The notes beneath the pieces were generated by a model, which was not told the DNA's origin, made no database searches, and saw only the letters and a list, made by a program, of their open reading frames with translations. Both the position numbers and the translations under genes were made by a program. From an uncultured Clostridia bacterium (GTDB taxonomy: Bacteria > Bacillota > Clostridia > Oscillospirales > Acutalibacteraceae): 5,520 nt of DNA. This document shows positions 1 to 5,275 of the stretch, piece after piece (the first letter of the stretch is position 1; every line of letters begins with the position of its first letter). The stretch is from assembly GCA_947174455.1 (NCBI GenBank), contig CAMWIZ010000077.1, positions 1-5,520 of the forward strand, given 5' to 3'.

Positions 1-154
1 TAAGCGGTTCCCCCCAAGGATGACTAACGGTAATAATAGAAATTCACATGACTGTTTTTCTGTTATTTTTACTGCATGTTTTAATCACTGTTGAATGTTG
101 AATAAAGAAAAAACAGTAATTTTTAGTATTCTGCATTTTGGAAAATATCAAGAT
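1..154. other. Non-coding flank downstream of the acetyltransferase gene
   Basis: No convincing gene is visible on either strand. The first 11 bases read, on the minus strand, GGAACCGCTTA, close to the GGAACCACTGA that opens the candidate interspersed repeat near 4761, so the window may begin at the edge of another copy. A 7-bp unit TGTTGAA occurs twice in tandem at 89-102. ACTGTTTTTCT (51-61) is nearly complementary to AGAAAAAACAGT (106-117), but the 44-nt loop makes it a poor terminator. AT-rich DNA is otherwise all that is seen. Confidence 0.5.
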
Positions 155-712
155 TTAACAGCGTTCACTTTTCAGCAAGCCGTACCAGCAGGCATCACAA
201 ATACCCTGATTATTCCAATCCGTCTGTCTTAGAGTACCCTCAAATTTCATACCGCATTTTTTCATGACTTTACCGGAGTTTGGATTATTTGGGTCATGTC
301 GTGCTTCAATCTTGTTGACGCCAACCACATTGAAAAGAAAGTTAATAACAGCGTCCAACGCTTCCGAGGTTATTCCTTTATGCCAATGTTTTTTGCTTAT
401 GCAGTACCCTATGTGTGCCTTGCATATTTTGTCGCTTATAGGTTCAACAACACTGATGCTTCCTATGGGATTGTCGGGATTGTCCTTTAGTGAAATTGCC
501 CAGCTGTAAAATTCTTTGTTTTCGTAGTCTGAAACCCATTGACTGATGATTGCTTCGGTTACGGATATATCGCTGTGCGATTCCCAAGTAAGAAACTTCG
601 TAACCTCATCGTCAGATGCCCAGTTGTCAAACATGGGCTTGGCATCGTTTAGGCTAAAGCGTCTGAGGAGTAGGCGTTCTGTTTCTATTGTTTGTGTGCC
701 TTTGTGAATCAT
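155..712 (-). CDS. GNAT-family N-acetyltransferase, RimJ/RimL type
   Basis: This 185-residue protein has the usual length and layout of the GNAT acetyltransferase family, RimJ/RimL-like branch, which moves an acetyl group from acetyl-CoA to an amine. The opening ETERLLLRRFSLND (residues 10-23) is the typical first strand and helix of this branch. The central strand (IGYCIS, 101-106) leads into the acetyl-CoA pyrophosphate-binding loop HWHKGITSEAL (109-119), which corresponds to the family's W-x-x-G-x-(A/G)-T/S-E-A-L. NPNSGKVMKKCGMKFEG (143-159) is the conserved C-terminal segment. The start at 712 is preferred because GAGGT lies 7 nt upstream (TCGAGGTATTTTTTATG), whereas an ATG ten codons earlier (742) has no such site and falls inside a terminator hairpin. 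No transmembrane or signal segment is visible, so it is probably cytoplasmic. The substrate cannot be told: family members modify ribosomal-protein N-termini, antibiotics or small metabolites. It lies downstream of the fumarase operon but is separated from it by a terminator. Confidence 0.9.
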   Translation of the reverse strand: MIHKGTQTIETERLLLRRFSLNDAKPMFDNWASDDEVTKFLTWESHSDISVTEAIISQWVSDYENKEFYSWAISLKDNPDNPIGSISVVEPISDKICKAHIGYCISKKHWHKGITSEALDAVINFLFNVVGVNKIEARHDPNNPNSGKVMKKCGMKFEGTLRQTDWNNQGICDACWYGLLKSERC

Positions 713-733
713 AAAAAATACCTCGACTTTCCG

Positions 734-768
734 AAAAGACACTTAGTAAATATTAGTCAGTGCCTTTT
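734..768 (-). terminator. Intrinsic terminator after the fumarase operon (possibly bidirectional)
   Basis: AAAAGACACT (734-743) pairs with AGTGCCTTTT (759-768) around a 15-nt AT-rich loop. Read as minus-strand RNA all ten pairs form, because the single imperfect position (739/763) becomes a U-G wobble. On the plus strand it is an A/C mismatch. The U-rich 3' arm and the position 60 nt past the beta-subunit stop codon fit a weak terminator for the fumarase operon. The hairpin lies just upstream of the acetyltransferase ribosome binding site, so that gene either needs read-through or a promoter between 770 and 828. Only a poor candidate (TTGTAC near 793-798) is seen there. Confidence 0.5.
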
Positions 769-828
769 TAATAAACTGTTAGATACACGCTTGTACAAAA
801 CGGTGTGAAGGGGTTCTGTACATTAAGG

Positions 829-1353
829 TTACCTCACATATACGTTTCCACCGTTGGAGTCTATTGCCACGATAAGCGGCATGTCTGTTACTTCATAGCG
901 ATAAATTGCTTCTGTGCCTAAATCCTCATAGCATATAAGCTCTGCCTTTGTAATGCTCTTTGCAATAAGTGCCGCCGCACCGCCTATCGCAGCAAGATAG
1001 ACAGCTTTATTTTTTATCATGGAATCTATCACAGCTTCGCTTCGCATACCCTTGCCAACCATCACTTTTAATCCGAGGTCGAGCAGGGACGGTGCGTATT
1101 TATCCATTCTGTAAGAGGAGGTTGGACCGCATGGACCTACAGCGTATCCCGGCTTTGCAGGTGCCGCACCAACGTAATATATGGTTTGCCCGTCAATGTC
1201 AATGGGCAGCGGCTTGCCGTCCTGTATAAGCTCATACATACGCTTATGTGCCGCATCTCTGGCAGTATAAAGATAACCGCTGGCGAGGACTCTGTCACCT
1301 GCTTTTAATTCCGTTAAATCCTTTTCACCTATCGGAAAGGTTATTTTTCTCAT
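829..1353 (-). CDS. fumB: Class I fumarate hydratase, beta (C-terminal) subunit
   Basis: This 174-residue protein matches the beta subunit of two-subunit iron-sulfur fumarases, equivalent to the C-terminal domain of E. coli FumA and to TtdB of tartrate dehydratase. With the alpha subunit it interconverts fumarate and L-malate. Visible family motifs are TARDAAHKR (residues 30-38), GPCGPTSSYRMD (73-84), the VGKG turn (99-102), the glycine-rich GGAAAL (124-129) and EDLGTEAIYRYEV leading to DSNG near the C-terminus (143-168). The start at 1353 is chosen because an AAAGGGG site lies 9 nt upstream; an ATG 19 codons earlier lies inside the end of the alpha gene and would add a tail not typical of the family. 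The gene begins 17 nt after the alpha stop codon, so the two are co-transcribed and probably translated in equal amounts. The L-tartrate dehydratase assignment cannot be excluded from sequence alone, but the fumarase is likelier in an anaerobe. The symbol follows two-subunit usage. Confidence 0.92.
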   Translation of the reverse strand: MRKITFPIGEKDLTELKAGDRVLASGYLYTARDAAHKRMYELIQDGKPLPIDIDGQTIYYVGAAPAKPGYAVGPCGPTSSYRMDKYAPSLLDLGLKVMVGKGMRSEAVIDSMIKNKAVYLAAIGGAAALIAKSITKAELICYEDLGTEAIYRYEVTDMPLIVAIDSNGGNVYVR

Positions 1354-1370
1354 ACCGTTTTGCCCCTTTC

Positions 1371-2222
1371 TTAAATTACACATTCCTTGTGGCGGCAGGC
1401 ATGGCAGCAAATATTTACTGCAACAGGCAGGCCTGCTATATGTGTAGGATATGTTTCAATATTCAGTCCCAAGGCAGTGGTTACTCCGCCAAGTCCGGCA
1501 GGACCTATATCCATTTTGTTTATTTCTTCCAAAAGCTCTTTTTCAAGTTCAGCATATTTTTCATTTGGGTTAGATATGTTTATCGGTCTGAGCGTTGCCC
1601 TTTTGGCAAGCTGTGCCGCTTTCTCAAAAGTACCGCCTATTCCAACGCCCACAACCATTGGGGGGCATGGGTTCGGACCTGCGTGTGCAACTGCTTCCAA
1701 AATGAATTTTTTCACACCCTCGACACCTGCCGACGGTGCAAGCATTTTTATTGCAGACATATTTTCACTGCCAAAGCCTTTGCCGCCTGCGGTGATATGT
1801 ATTGTGTTACCTTCCACTATTTCAGTGTGAATTATGGCGGGGGTATTGTCGTTGGTGTTTGTTCTGTCAAAAACAGGGTCAGAAACTACAGACTTTCTTA
1901 GGTACCCGTCAATATACGCCCTGCGTACACCTTCCTCGACTGCCTCCTTAAAACTGCCGTCCCTTACTGTTACCTTATCGCCGTATTCAACAAACAGCAC
2001 CGCCATGCCGGTGTCTTGACATATTGGTATCTGTTCCTCGGCTGCGATTTTGTTGTTGTCTATTAACTGCTGCAAAACGTCTTTTGCCATCGGCAAAGTC
2101 TCTCTTTCCTTTGCAGCCTGAATCGCACAGGAAATATCCTTCCCGATATAATAGTTGCAGTCCATGAAAAGCCTTTTTACAGCGTCTGTTATCTGTTGTG
2201 CGGAAATTTCTCTTATCTCCAT
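1371..2222 (-). CDS. fumA: Class I fumarate hydratase, alpha (N-terminal, Fe-S) subunit
   Basis: This 283-residue protein carries the [4Fe-4S] cluster of the oxygen-sensitive class I fumarase, which reversibly hydrates fumarate to L-malate in the cytoplasm. Three cysteines sit in the contexts expected for cluster ligands: Cys68 in CQDTG (68-72), Cys186 in NPCPP (184-188, followed by the glycine-rich VGVGIGG) and Cys273 in CCHACRHKE (272-280). Other family hallmarks are GSENMS (151-156) and PAGLGG (241-246). Length is normal for a separate alpha subunit. The start at 2222 is supported by AAGGGGAG 7 nt upstream. The C-terminal segment ICCHACRHKECVI contains extra cysteines (272, 276, 281) beside the probable ligand, which is unusual but does not break the motif. 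It is the first gene of the operon and is read from a near-consensus promoter about 36 nt upstream. In anaerobes such an enzyme usually serves the reductive malate-to-fumarate branch or amino-acid breakdown; which applies here is not shown. TtdA of tartrate dehydratase is the main alternative. Confidence 0.94.
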   Translation of the reverse strand: MEIREISAQQITDAVKRLFMDCNYYIGKDISCAIQAAKERETLPMAKDVLQQLIDNNKIAAEEQIPICQDTGMAVLFVEYGDKVTVRDGSFKEAVEEGVRRAYIDGYLRKSVVSDPVFDRTNTNDNTPAIIHTEIVEGNTIHITAGGKGFGSENMSAIKMLAPSAGVEGVKKFILEAVAHAGPNPCPPMVVGVGIGGTFEKAAQLAKRATLRPINISNPNEKYAELEKELLEEINKMDIGPAGLGGVTTALGLNIETYPTHIAGLPVAVNICCHACRHKECVI

Positions 2223-2258
2223 ACTGTAACTCCCCTTTGCAAAATTTCATCCAAAAAC

Positions 2259-2287
2259 ATTATAAAATATTACTGAAGGTATTTCAA
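2259..2287 (-). promoter_or_regulatory. Sigma-A-type promoter of the fumarase operon
   Basis: Read on the minus strand, TTGAAA (2287-2282) is followed after exactly 17 bases by TATAAT (2264-2259). That is a 5/6 match to the -35 and a 6/6 match to the -10 consensus with optimal spacing. It would start transcription near 2252 and give a leader of about 30 nt before the alpha-subunit start at 2222. The -35 hexamer coincides with the one used by the candidate divergent promoter on the plus strand. Confidence 0.75.
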
Positions 2288-2310
2288 TACAAATTTCGAT
2301 GTGTTATAAT
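2282..2310 (+). promoter_or_regulatory. Candidate extended -10 promoter of the two-component operon
   Basis: TATAAT at 2305-2310 is a perfect -10 box preceded by TGT (2302-2304), the extended -10 TGn motif. Seventeen bases upstream is TTTCAA (2282-2287), a weak -35 (3/6) that is the reverse complement of the fumarase -35. Transcription would begin near 2317 and leave a leader of about 114 nt before the regulator start at 2431. A second AT-rich run containing TATAAA (2371-2376) is an alternative -10 but has no recognisable -35. Confidence 0.5.
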
Positions 2311-2401
2311 GAATTAGCGTATTTTTTCTCCAAATTTCATACAAACGTCACATTCTTTTGTAATTATATATATAAAAGATGCTTTTTGTTGGCAGCGTTG
2401 G

Positions 2402-2414
2402 ACTGTCAGACAGT
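2402..2414. promoter_or_regulatory. Perfect 13-bp palindrome next to the regulator ribosome binding site
   Basis: ACTGTC-A-GACAGT is a perfect 6+1+6 inverted repeat ending one base before the AAGGAGGG Shine-Dalgarno sequence (2416-2423). As DNA it could be an operator. As RNA it could form only a short ACTG/CAGT hairpin with a TCAGA loop that would sit against the ribosome binding site. No known binding site is recognised. Confidence 0.3.
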
Positions 2415-2430
2415 TAAGGAGGGATTTTCA

Positions 2431-3102
2431 ATGAGCAAGATTTTGGTTGTTGATGATGAATACAGAATTAGAGAACTGATTAAAAAGTACGCCATGTTTG
2501 AAGGATATGAGGTTACCGAGGCAACAGACGGACTGGAGGCAATCTCAATTTGTACACGCAATCAGTTCGATTTGATAGTAATGGACGTAATGATGCCTGA
2601 GCTGGACGGCTTTTCTGCCTGTCGTGAAATAAGAAAGAGGAGTTCCACACCGATTATCATGCTTTCTGCAAGAGGCGAGGAATATGATAAAATTCACGGC
2701 TTTGAACTGGGTATAGATGACTATGTGGTCAAGCCGTTTTCTCCCAAAGAGCTTATGATGCGTATAAGTGCGGTTCTAAAGCGTACAGCACTTGACGAGG
2801 GTCAGAAGCGTGACGTCTATGTATACGAAAAGTTAGAGGTCGATTTCAGTGCGAGAATTGTGACCATTGACGGCAAACGCATAGAAATGACACCGAAGGA
2901 GTACGAGCTTTTCTTCTATATGGTTAAAAATAAGGGTATAGCATTATCAAGGGAGAAACTGATAAATCACGTCTGGGGCTACGACTTTTTCGGTGACGAC
3001 AGAACTCTTGATACGCACATCAAGCTTTTAAGAAAAAGTCTTGGCGAGTACAGCCGTTGTATAGTTACCCTAAGAGGGGTGGGCTACAGATTTGAGGCTT
3101 AA
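2431..3102 (+). CDS. OmpR/PhoB-family response regulator
   Basis: This 223-residue DNA-binding response regulator is the partner of the histidine kinase that follows. The receiver domain (about 3-118) has the acidic pocket residues Asp8/Asp9 (VVDDE), the phosphorylatable Asp52 (VMDVMMP), Ser79 in MLSA, and Lys101 in VVKPFSP. The C-terminal winged helix (about 130-223) shows MTPKEYELFFYMVKN, SREKLINHVWGYDF, the recognition-helix region RTLDTHIKLLRKSLG (191-205) and the closing wing LRGVGYRFEA (214-223). The start at 2431 is fixed by AAGGAGGG 7 nt upstream and by the receiver fold beginning at residue 3; an upstream in-frame ATG (2299) would add 44 residues with no family match. It overlaps the kinase gene by 11 nt. 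Its targets are not shown; autoregulation and control of the divergent fumarase operon are positional guesses. The closest-looking relatives are the general PhoP/ResD/WalR type, with no specific name assignable. Confidence 0.95.
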   Translation: MSKILVVDDEYRIRELIKKYAMFEGYEVTEATDGLEAISICTRNQFDLIVMDVMMPELDGFSACREIRKRSSTPIIMLSARGEEYDKIHGFELGIDDYVVKPFSPKELMMRISAVLKRTALDEGQKRDVYVYEKLEVDFSARIVTIDGKRIEMTPKEYELFFYMVKNKGIALSREKLINHVWGYDFFGDDRTLDTHIKLLRKSLGEYSRCIVTLRGVGYRFEA

Positions 3103-4657
3103 TGACATCAGGTTGAAGTTTTTCTCTAAGACAAGCGGTGACGGCAATAAAGGAAATAAATGGAGTTTAAAATGGCGTGTGACTGTTTATTTTCTTGCTT
3201 TTGCACTGATTATGCTAATACTGCTTTGGCTTTTTGAAACGGTTTTTTTGCAAAGCTTTTACAAGGCTATAAAAACCTCAAATCTAACCTCTTGTGCCCA
3301 AAGCATAGAACAAAATATTAACAACGAGGATCTGAAGACGTTTGTGGAAAAGGCGGGCGAGAAGAACGATTCATGCATTGTAATTTATACACCGCTCAGC
3401 AACGGCGATTACAGTCGTGTTTGCTCGGTAACGGTGAATTATGTTTGTTCAATTCATAATATTCCGAGAGGTGAGCTTGATAAGTATTATGAGGAAGCAA
3501 AGGCGAATGACGGTAGATTGGTGCGTTTGGTTGACAGCTACAGTGACGGCAGTATTTCTTCGGACAACAGCAATATGGGTGACGCTTTGTCTAAAAGTTC
3601 AAGCGGTTCGTCCTCTTCGTATGAAAAAATAAAATCGCAAAGCTTGGTCTATGTTTCCATTGTAGAGGGACAGAACGGCAAGGAGTACATGATAATGCTC
3701 AGCTCCGTTGTAACTCCCATTGACAGTACAGTGAAAACTTTGCATTATCAGCTTTATATTATAACTATCCTGTTTTTGTTTCTTTCGGTAGTTCTGTCTA
3801 TCATGGCGTCGCAGATTATAGCCGCACCGATAATAAATATCAATAAATCCGCAAAGGAACTTGCCGAGGGAAATTATGATGTTAATTTTAACGGATTGGG
3901 CTACAAGGAGATAGAGGAGCTTAACGAAACGCTTAACTATGCGGCATCGGAGCTTTCTCAGGTTGACCAGATGAGAAAGGATCTTATCGCAAATGTGTCG
4001 CACGATTTGCGTACACCGCTTACCCTCATAACAGGCTACGGTGAGGTAATGCGTGATATTCCGGGTGAAAATACAGCTGAGAATATACAGATTATTATAG
4101 ACGAGGCAACACGTCTTAGCAGCTTAGTTAATGACTTGATAGATATTTCTAAGATAGAAGCAGGCACAATGAAGCTGGAAGCGTCAACATTCTGTATTAC
4201 CGACAGTATAAAGGAGATGTTCGGAAGATACTCAAAGCTTAAGGAGCAGGACGGCTTTACGTTTGACTTTGAGCATGATTGTGATGTTTACGTTTATGCC
4301 GATCAGTTGAAAATTTCTCAGGTAATATACAATCTGGTTAATAATGCAGTCAACTATACGGGGGATAATAAAAATATCATAGTTCGTCAAAAGTGCTATG
4401 ATAATCGGGTTCGTATAGAGGTAGAGGACCACGGACCGGGTATTCCTCCCGATAAGCTGAAGAGCATTTGGGACAGATACTACAAGGTGGATAAGTCGCA
4501 TAAGAGTGCAAAAATAGGCACAGGACTTGGACTGTCTATAGTTAAATCAGTATTAAAGCTGCACAGGGCACAATTTGGAGTTTTGAGTACATTGGGCAAG
4601 GGCAGTACTTTTTGGTTTGAGCTTTACCGCACTAATGAGGATGGAGAGCCGTTGTAA
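3092..4657 (+). CDS. Membrane sensor histidine kinase (HAMP-HisKA-HATPase_c)
   Basis: This 521-residue sensor kinase autophosphorylates on histidine and passes the phosphate to the upstream regulator. In order it has a basic cytoplasmic N-terminus, TM1 (about 30-53), an extracytoplasmic sensor region (about 54-218), TM2 (about 221-245), a HAMP linker (about 245-290) and a HisKA domain with the H-box SHDLRTPL (303-310, phosphorylatable His304). The ATPase domain follows: N-box NLVNNAVNY (414-422), G1 box EDHGPGIP (445-452), F-box region WDRYYK (460-465) and G2 box GTGLGLSIVK (476-485). All catalytic motifs look intact. The sensor matches no domain I recognise. It contains four cysteines (68, 95, 111, 119) and a serine-rich segment (149-176, 14 of 28 Ser). 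The start is a TTG at 3092 overlapping the regulator's end, with AGAGGGGTGGG about 10 nt upstream; a TTG at 3113 or GTG at 3179 are weaker alternatives, and no ATG precedes TM1. Three consecutive TAA codons (4655-4663) end the gene. Confidence 0.94.
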   Translation: MRLNDIRLKFFSKTSGDGNKGNKWSLKWRVTVYFLAFALIMLILLWLFETVFLQSFYKAIKTSNLTSCAQSIEQNINNEDLKTFVEKAGEKNDSCIVIYTPLSNGDYSRVCSVTVNYVCSIHNIPRGELDKYYEEAKANDGRLVRLVDSYSDGSISSDNSNMGDALSKSSSGSSSSYEKIKSQSLVYVSIVEGQNGKEYMIMLSSVVTPIDSTVKTLHYQLYIITILFLFLSVVLSIMASQIIAAPIININKSAKELAEGNYDVNFNGLGYKEIEELNETLNYAASELSQVDQMRKDLIANVSHDLRTPLTLITGYGEVMRDIPGENTAENIQIIIDEATRLSSLVNDLIDISKIEAGTMKLEASTFCITDSIKEMFGRYSKLKEQDGFTFDFEHDCDVYVYADQLKISQVIYNLVNNAVNYTGDNKNIIVRQKCYDNRVRIEVEDHGPGIPPDKLKSIWDRYYKVDKSHKSAKIGTGLGLSIVKSVLKLHRAQFGVLSTLGKGSTFWFELYRTNEDGEPL

Positions 4658-4684
4658 TAATAATTTTAGTTTAGTTTTAGTTCG

Positions 4685-4723
4685 AAAAGGGGTGTTTGAA
4701 GTTTTCAAATATCCCTTTTATTT
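4685..4723 (+). terminator. Strong intrinsic terminator of the two-component operon
   Basis: Bases 4685-4700 pair with 4704-4719 in a 16-bp stem, with two G-U wobbles (4692/4712 and 4694/4710) and a 3-nt GTT loop. The core is GGG/CCC flanked by AAAA/TTTT, and the stem is followed by ATTT. It lies 27 nt past the kinase stop codon. The A-tract on the 5' side means it could also stop transcription arriving from the right. Confidence 0.9.
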
Positions 4724-4756
4724 CGGTTAAGCTTAAAGTTAATCTCATCACAGAAT

Positions 4757-4835
4757 TTAAGGAACCACTGAATAATACCGCCAGACGGCTTGGCACTCGT
4801 CTTGCTTACGGCTTTTCGTCAACTTGAATTAAATC
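4757..4835. repeat. Candidate interspersed repeat beginning TTAAGGAACCACTGA
   Basis: This stretch is less AT-rich than its surroundings and has internal structure. AGACG (4783-4787) pairs with CGTCT (4798-4802), an alternative GCCA/TGGC hairpin is nested in it, and ACGGCTT occurs twice (4785-4791 and 4808-4814). TTAATCTCAT (4739-4748) and TTAAATCTCAT (4829-4839) lie on either side as near-direct repeats. The opening resembles, in reverse complement, the first 11 bases of the window. It has no ORF. I judge it a small interspersed repeat from structure and vague family resemblance to repeats in Ruminococcus-type genomes; copy number is unknown. Confidence 0.35.
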
Positions 4836-4877
4836 TCATATTATGTTCTTGCTTGCTGTTAAAAAGAAAAATATAAA

Positions 4878-4930
4878 ACTCAAGAATAAAAGTATATAAT
4901 ACTTAAGAAAATAAGAGTATTGATTAAAAT
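4878..4930 (+). promoter_or_regulatory. Candidate promoter/operator region of the membrane microprotein
   Basis: TATAAT at 4895-4900 is a perfect -10 box lying inside the 15-bp palindrome AAGTAT-ATA-ATACTT (4890-4904). No good -35 is seen 17 bases upstream, only AT-rich sequence. A second weak option is TTAAGA (4903-4908) with TAAAAT (4925-4930), 16 bp apart. Two near-direct repeats, 4878-4895 (ACTCAAGAAT then AAAAGTAT) and 4901-4920 (ACTTAAGAAA then ATAAGAGTAT), flank the -10 and could be regulator sites. Confidence 0.4.
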
Positions 4931-4953
4931 TAAGGTGAAAGAGAGAAAAGTAA

Positions 4954-5082
4954 ATGGTACGGGTTATTATTGCTATTATTGTGGTTATTGTTGTCGGTGC
5001 TTTAATTGCAGGCGGTGTGGGTTTTCGTAAATTTAAGAAAGTTCCTACAAATTATCAAGGCAGGCGGTCGGATAAGCGTTAA
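4954..5082 (+). CDS. Small single-pass membrane protein (hypothetical, 42 residues)
   Basis: This ATG-to-TAA ORF encodes a 42-residue protein with no family I recognise. Residues 1-3 (MVR) are followed by an uninterrupted hydrophobic segment of about 21 residues (4-24; rich in Ile and Val, then GALIAGGVG, then Phe). A strongly basic tail follows (RKFKK at 25-29, then GRRSDKR at 36-42). The positive-inside rule puts the C-terminus in the cytoplasm. Small-residue spacing (GALIAGG) could allow helix packing. Translation signals are modest: GAGAG ends 8 nt before the ATG, and a better AAGGTGA lies 15 nt away. It has a -10-like TATAAT about 55 bp upstream. It stands alone between the two-component terminator and a MITE-like element that begins 2 bp after its stop codon. 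Alternatives are a regulatory membrane microprotein, a type I toxin-like peptide, or a chance ORF. The composition argues against pure chance. Confidence 0.55.
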   Translation: MVRVIIAIIVVIVVGALIAGGVGFRKFKKVPTNYQGRRSDKR

Positions 5083-5083
5083 C

Positions 5084-5248
5084 TAGGGCGTATCTAAAAA
5101 GTCATAGAACGACGTCTTTTTGCCCAATTTGGGTGATTTGCTTCGTCATAAATGCTCGGAATACGTCAGTATTTCTCCGCTTTTTTCCTCGAAATCCCCT
5201 CCACTTGGACAAAAATTCGTGCACTTTTACGTTTTCAGATATGCCCTA
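5084..5248. mobile_element. MITE-like element with TA target duplication
   Basis: The left end TAGGGCGTATCTAAAAA (5084-5100) and the reverse complement of the right end, TAGGGCATATCTGAAAA (5248-5232), differ at two of 17 positions. Excluding the flanking TA dinucleotides the element is 161 bp (5086-5246). Beyond the tips the arms remain recognisably complementary for about 50 bp (5086-5135 against 5246-5197), including a shared CTTTTTGCCC/ATTTTTGTCC block, so the whole unit can fold into a long hairpin. Internal palindromes are CCCAATTTGGG (5123-5133) and AATAC-GTCA-GTATT (5160-5173). There is no transposase ORF. TA duplication and short size suggest a non-autonomous derivative of an IS630/Tc1-mariner type element, which is an inference. 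Confidence 0.65.
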
Positions 5249-5275
5249 AAGCAACGCATTCTGAACAGTAAGCTT

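Larger units (their letters stand above)
2245..2345. repeat. Three TTTCA-T-x-CAAA motifs in the divergent control region
   Basis: TTTCATCCAAAAA (2245-2257), TTTCAATACAAA (2282-2293) and TTTCATACAAA (2335-2345) are variants of one motif in the same orientation, with start-to-start distances of 37 and 53 bp. The first lies at the fumarase transcription start, the second over the shared -35, and the third downstream of the candidate regulator promoter. OmpR-family regulators commonly bind direct repeats, so these could be operators for the neighbouring regulator. AT-rich DNA makes chance similarity possible. Confidence 0.3.

Noticed and set aside
51..117. Inverted repeat ACTGTTTTTCT / AGAAAAAACAGT as a terminator of the acetyltransferase gene
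   Set aside because: The loop is 44 nt and the stem is nearly all A-T, so it is unlikely to be functional.
713..742. Longer acetyltransferase from the ATG at 742
   Set aside because: It falls within the terminator hairpin arm and lacks a ribosome binding site, while 712 has GAGGT at good spacing.
792..822. Two copies of the palindrome TGTACA (792-797 and 817-822)
   Set aside because: A 6-bp palindrome twice in AT-rich DNA is expected by chance and the flanks do not match.
1248..1901. Plus-strand open frame of 217 codons opposite the fumarase genes
   Set aside because: It is antisense to two well-matched family members, has an aromatic/Cys-rich composition unlike a real protein, and lacks a ribosome binding site.
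1387..2019. Other plus-strand open frames opposite the fumarase alpha gene
   Set aside because: Ser/Pro/Thr-rich antisense shadows of a conserved gene, with no translation signals or recognisable family.
2299..2430. N-terminal extension of the response regulator from an upstream ATG
   Set aside because: The extra 44 residues cover the promoter and leader region, match no part of the family, and the AAGGAGGG site points to 2431.
3599..4003. Minus-strand open frame of 134 codons inside the kinase gene
   Set aside because: The kinase frame carries intact HAMP and H-box motifs across this stretch; the antisense frame shows no domain or start signal.
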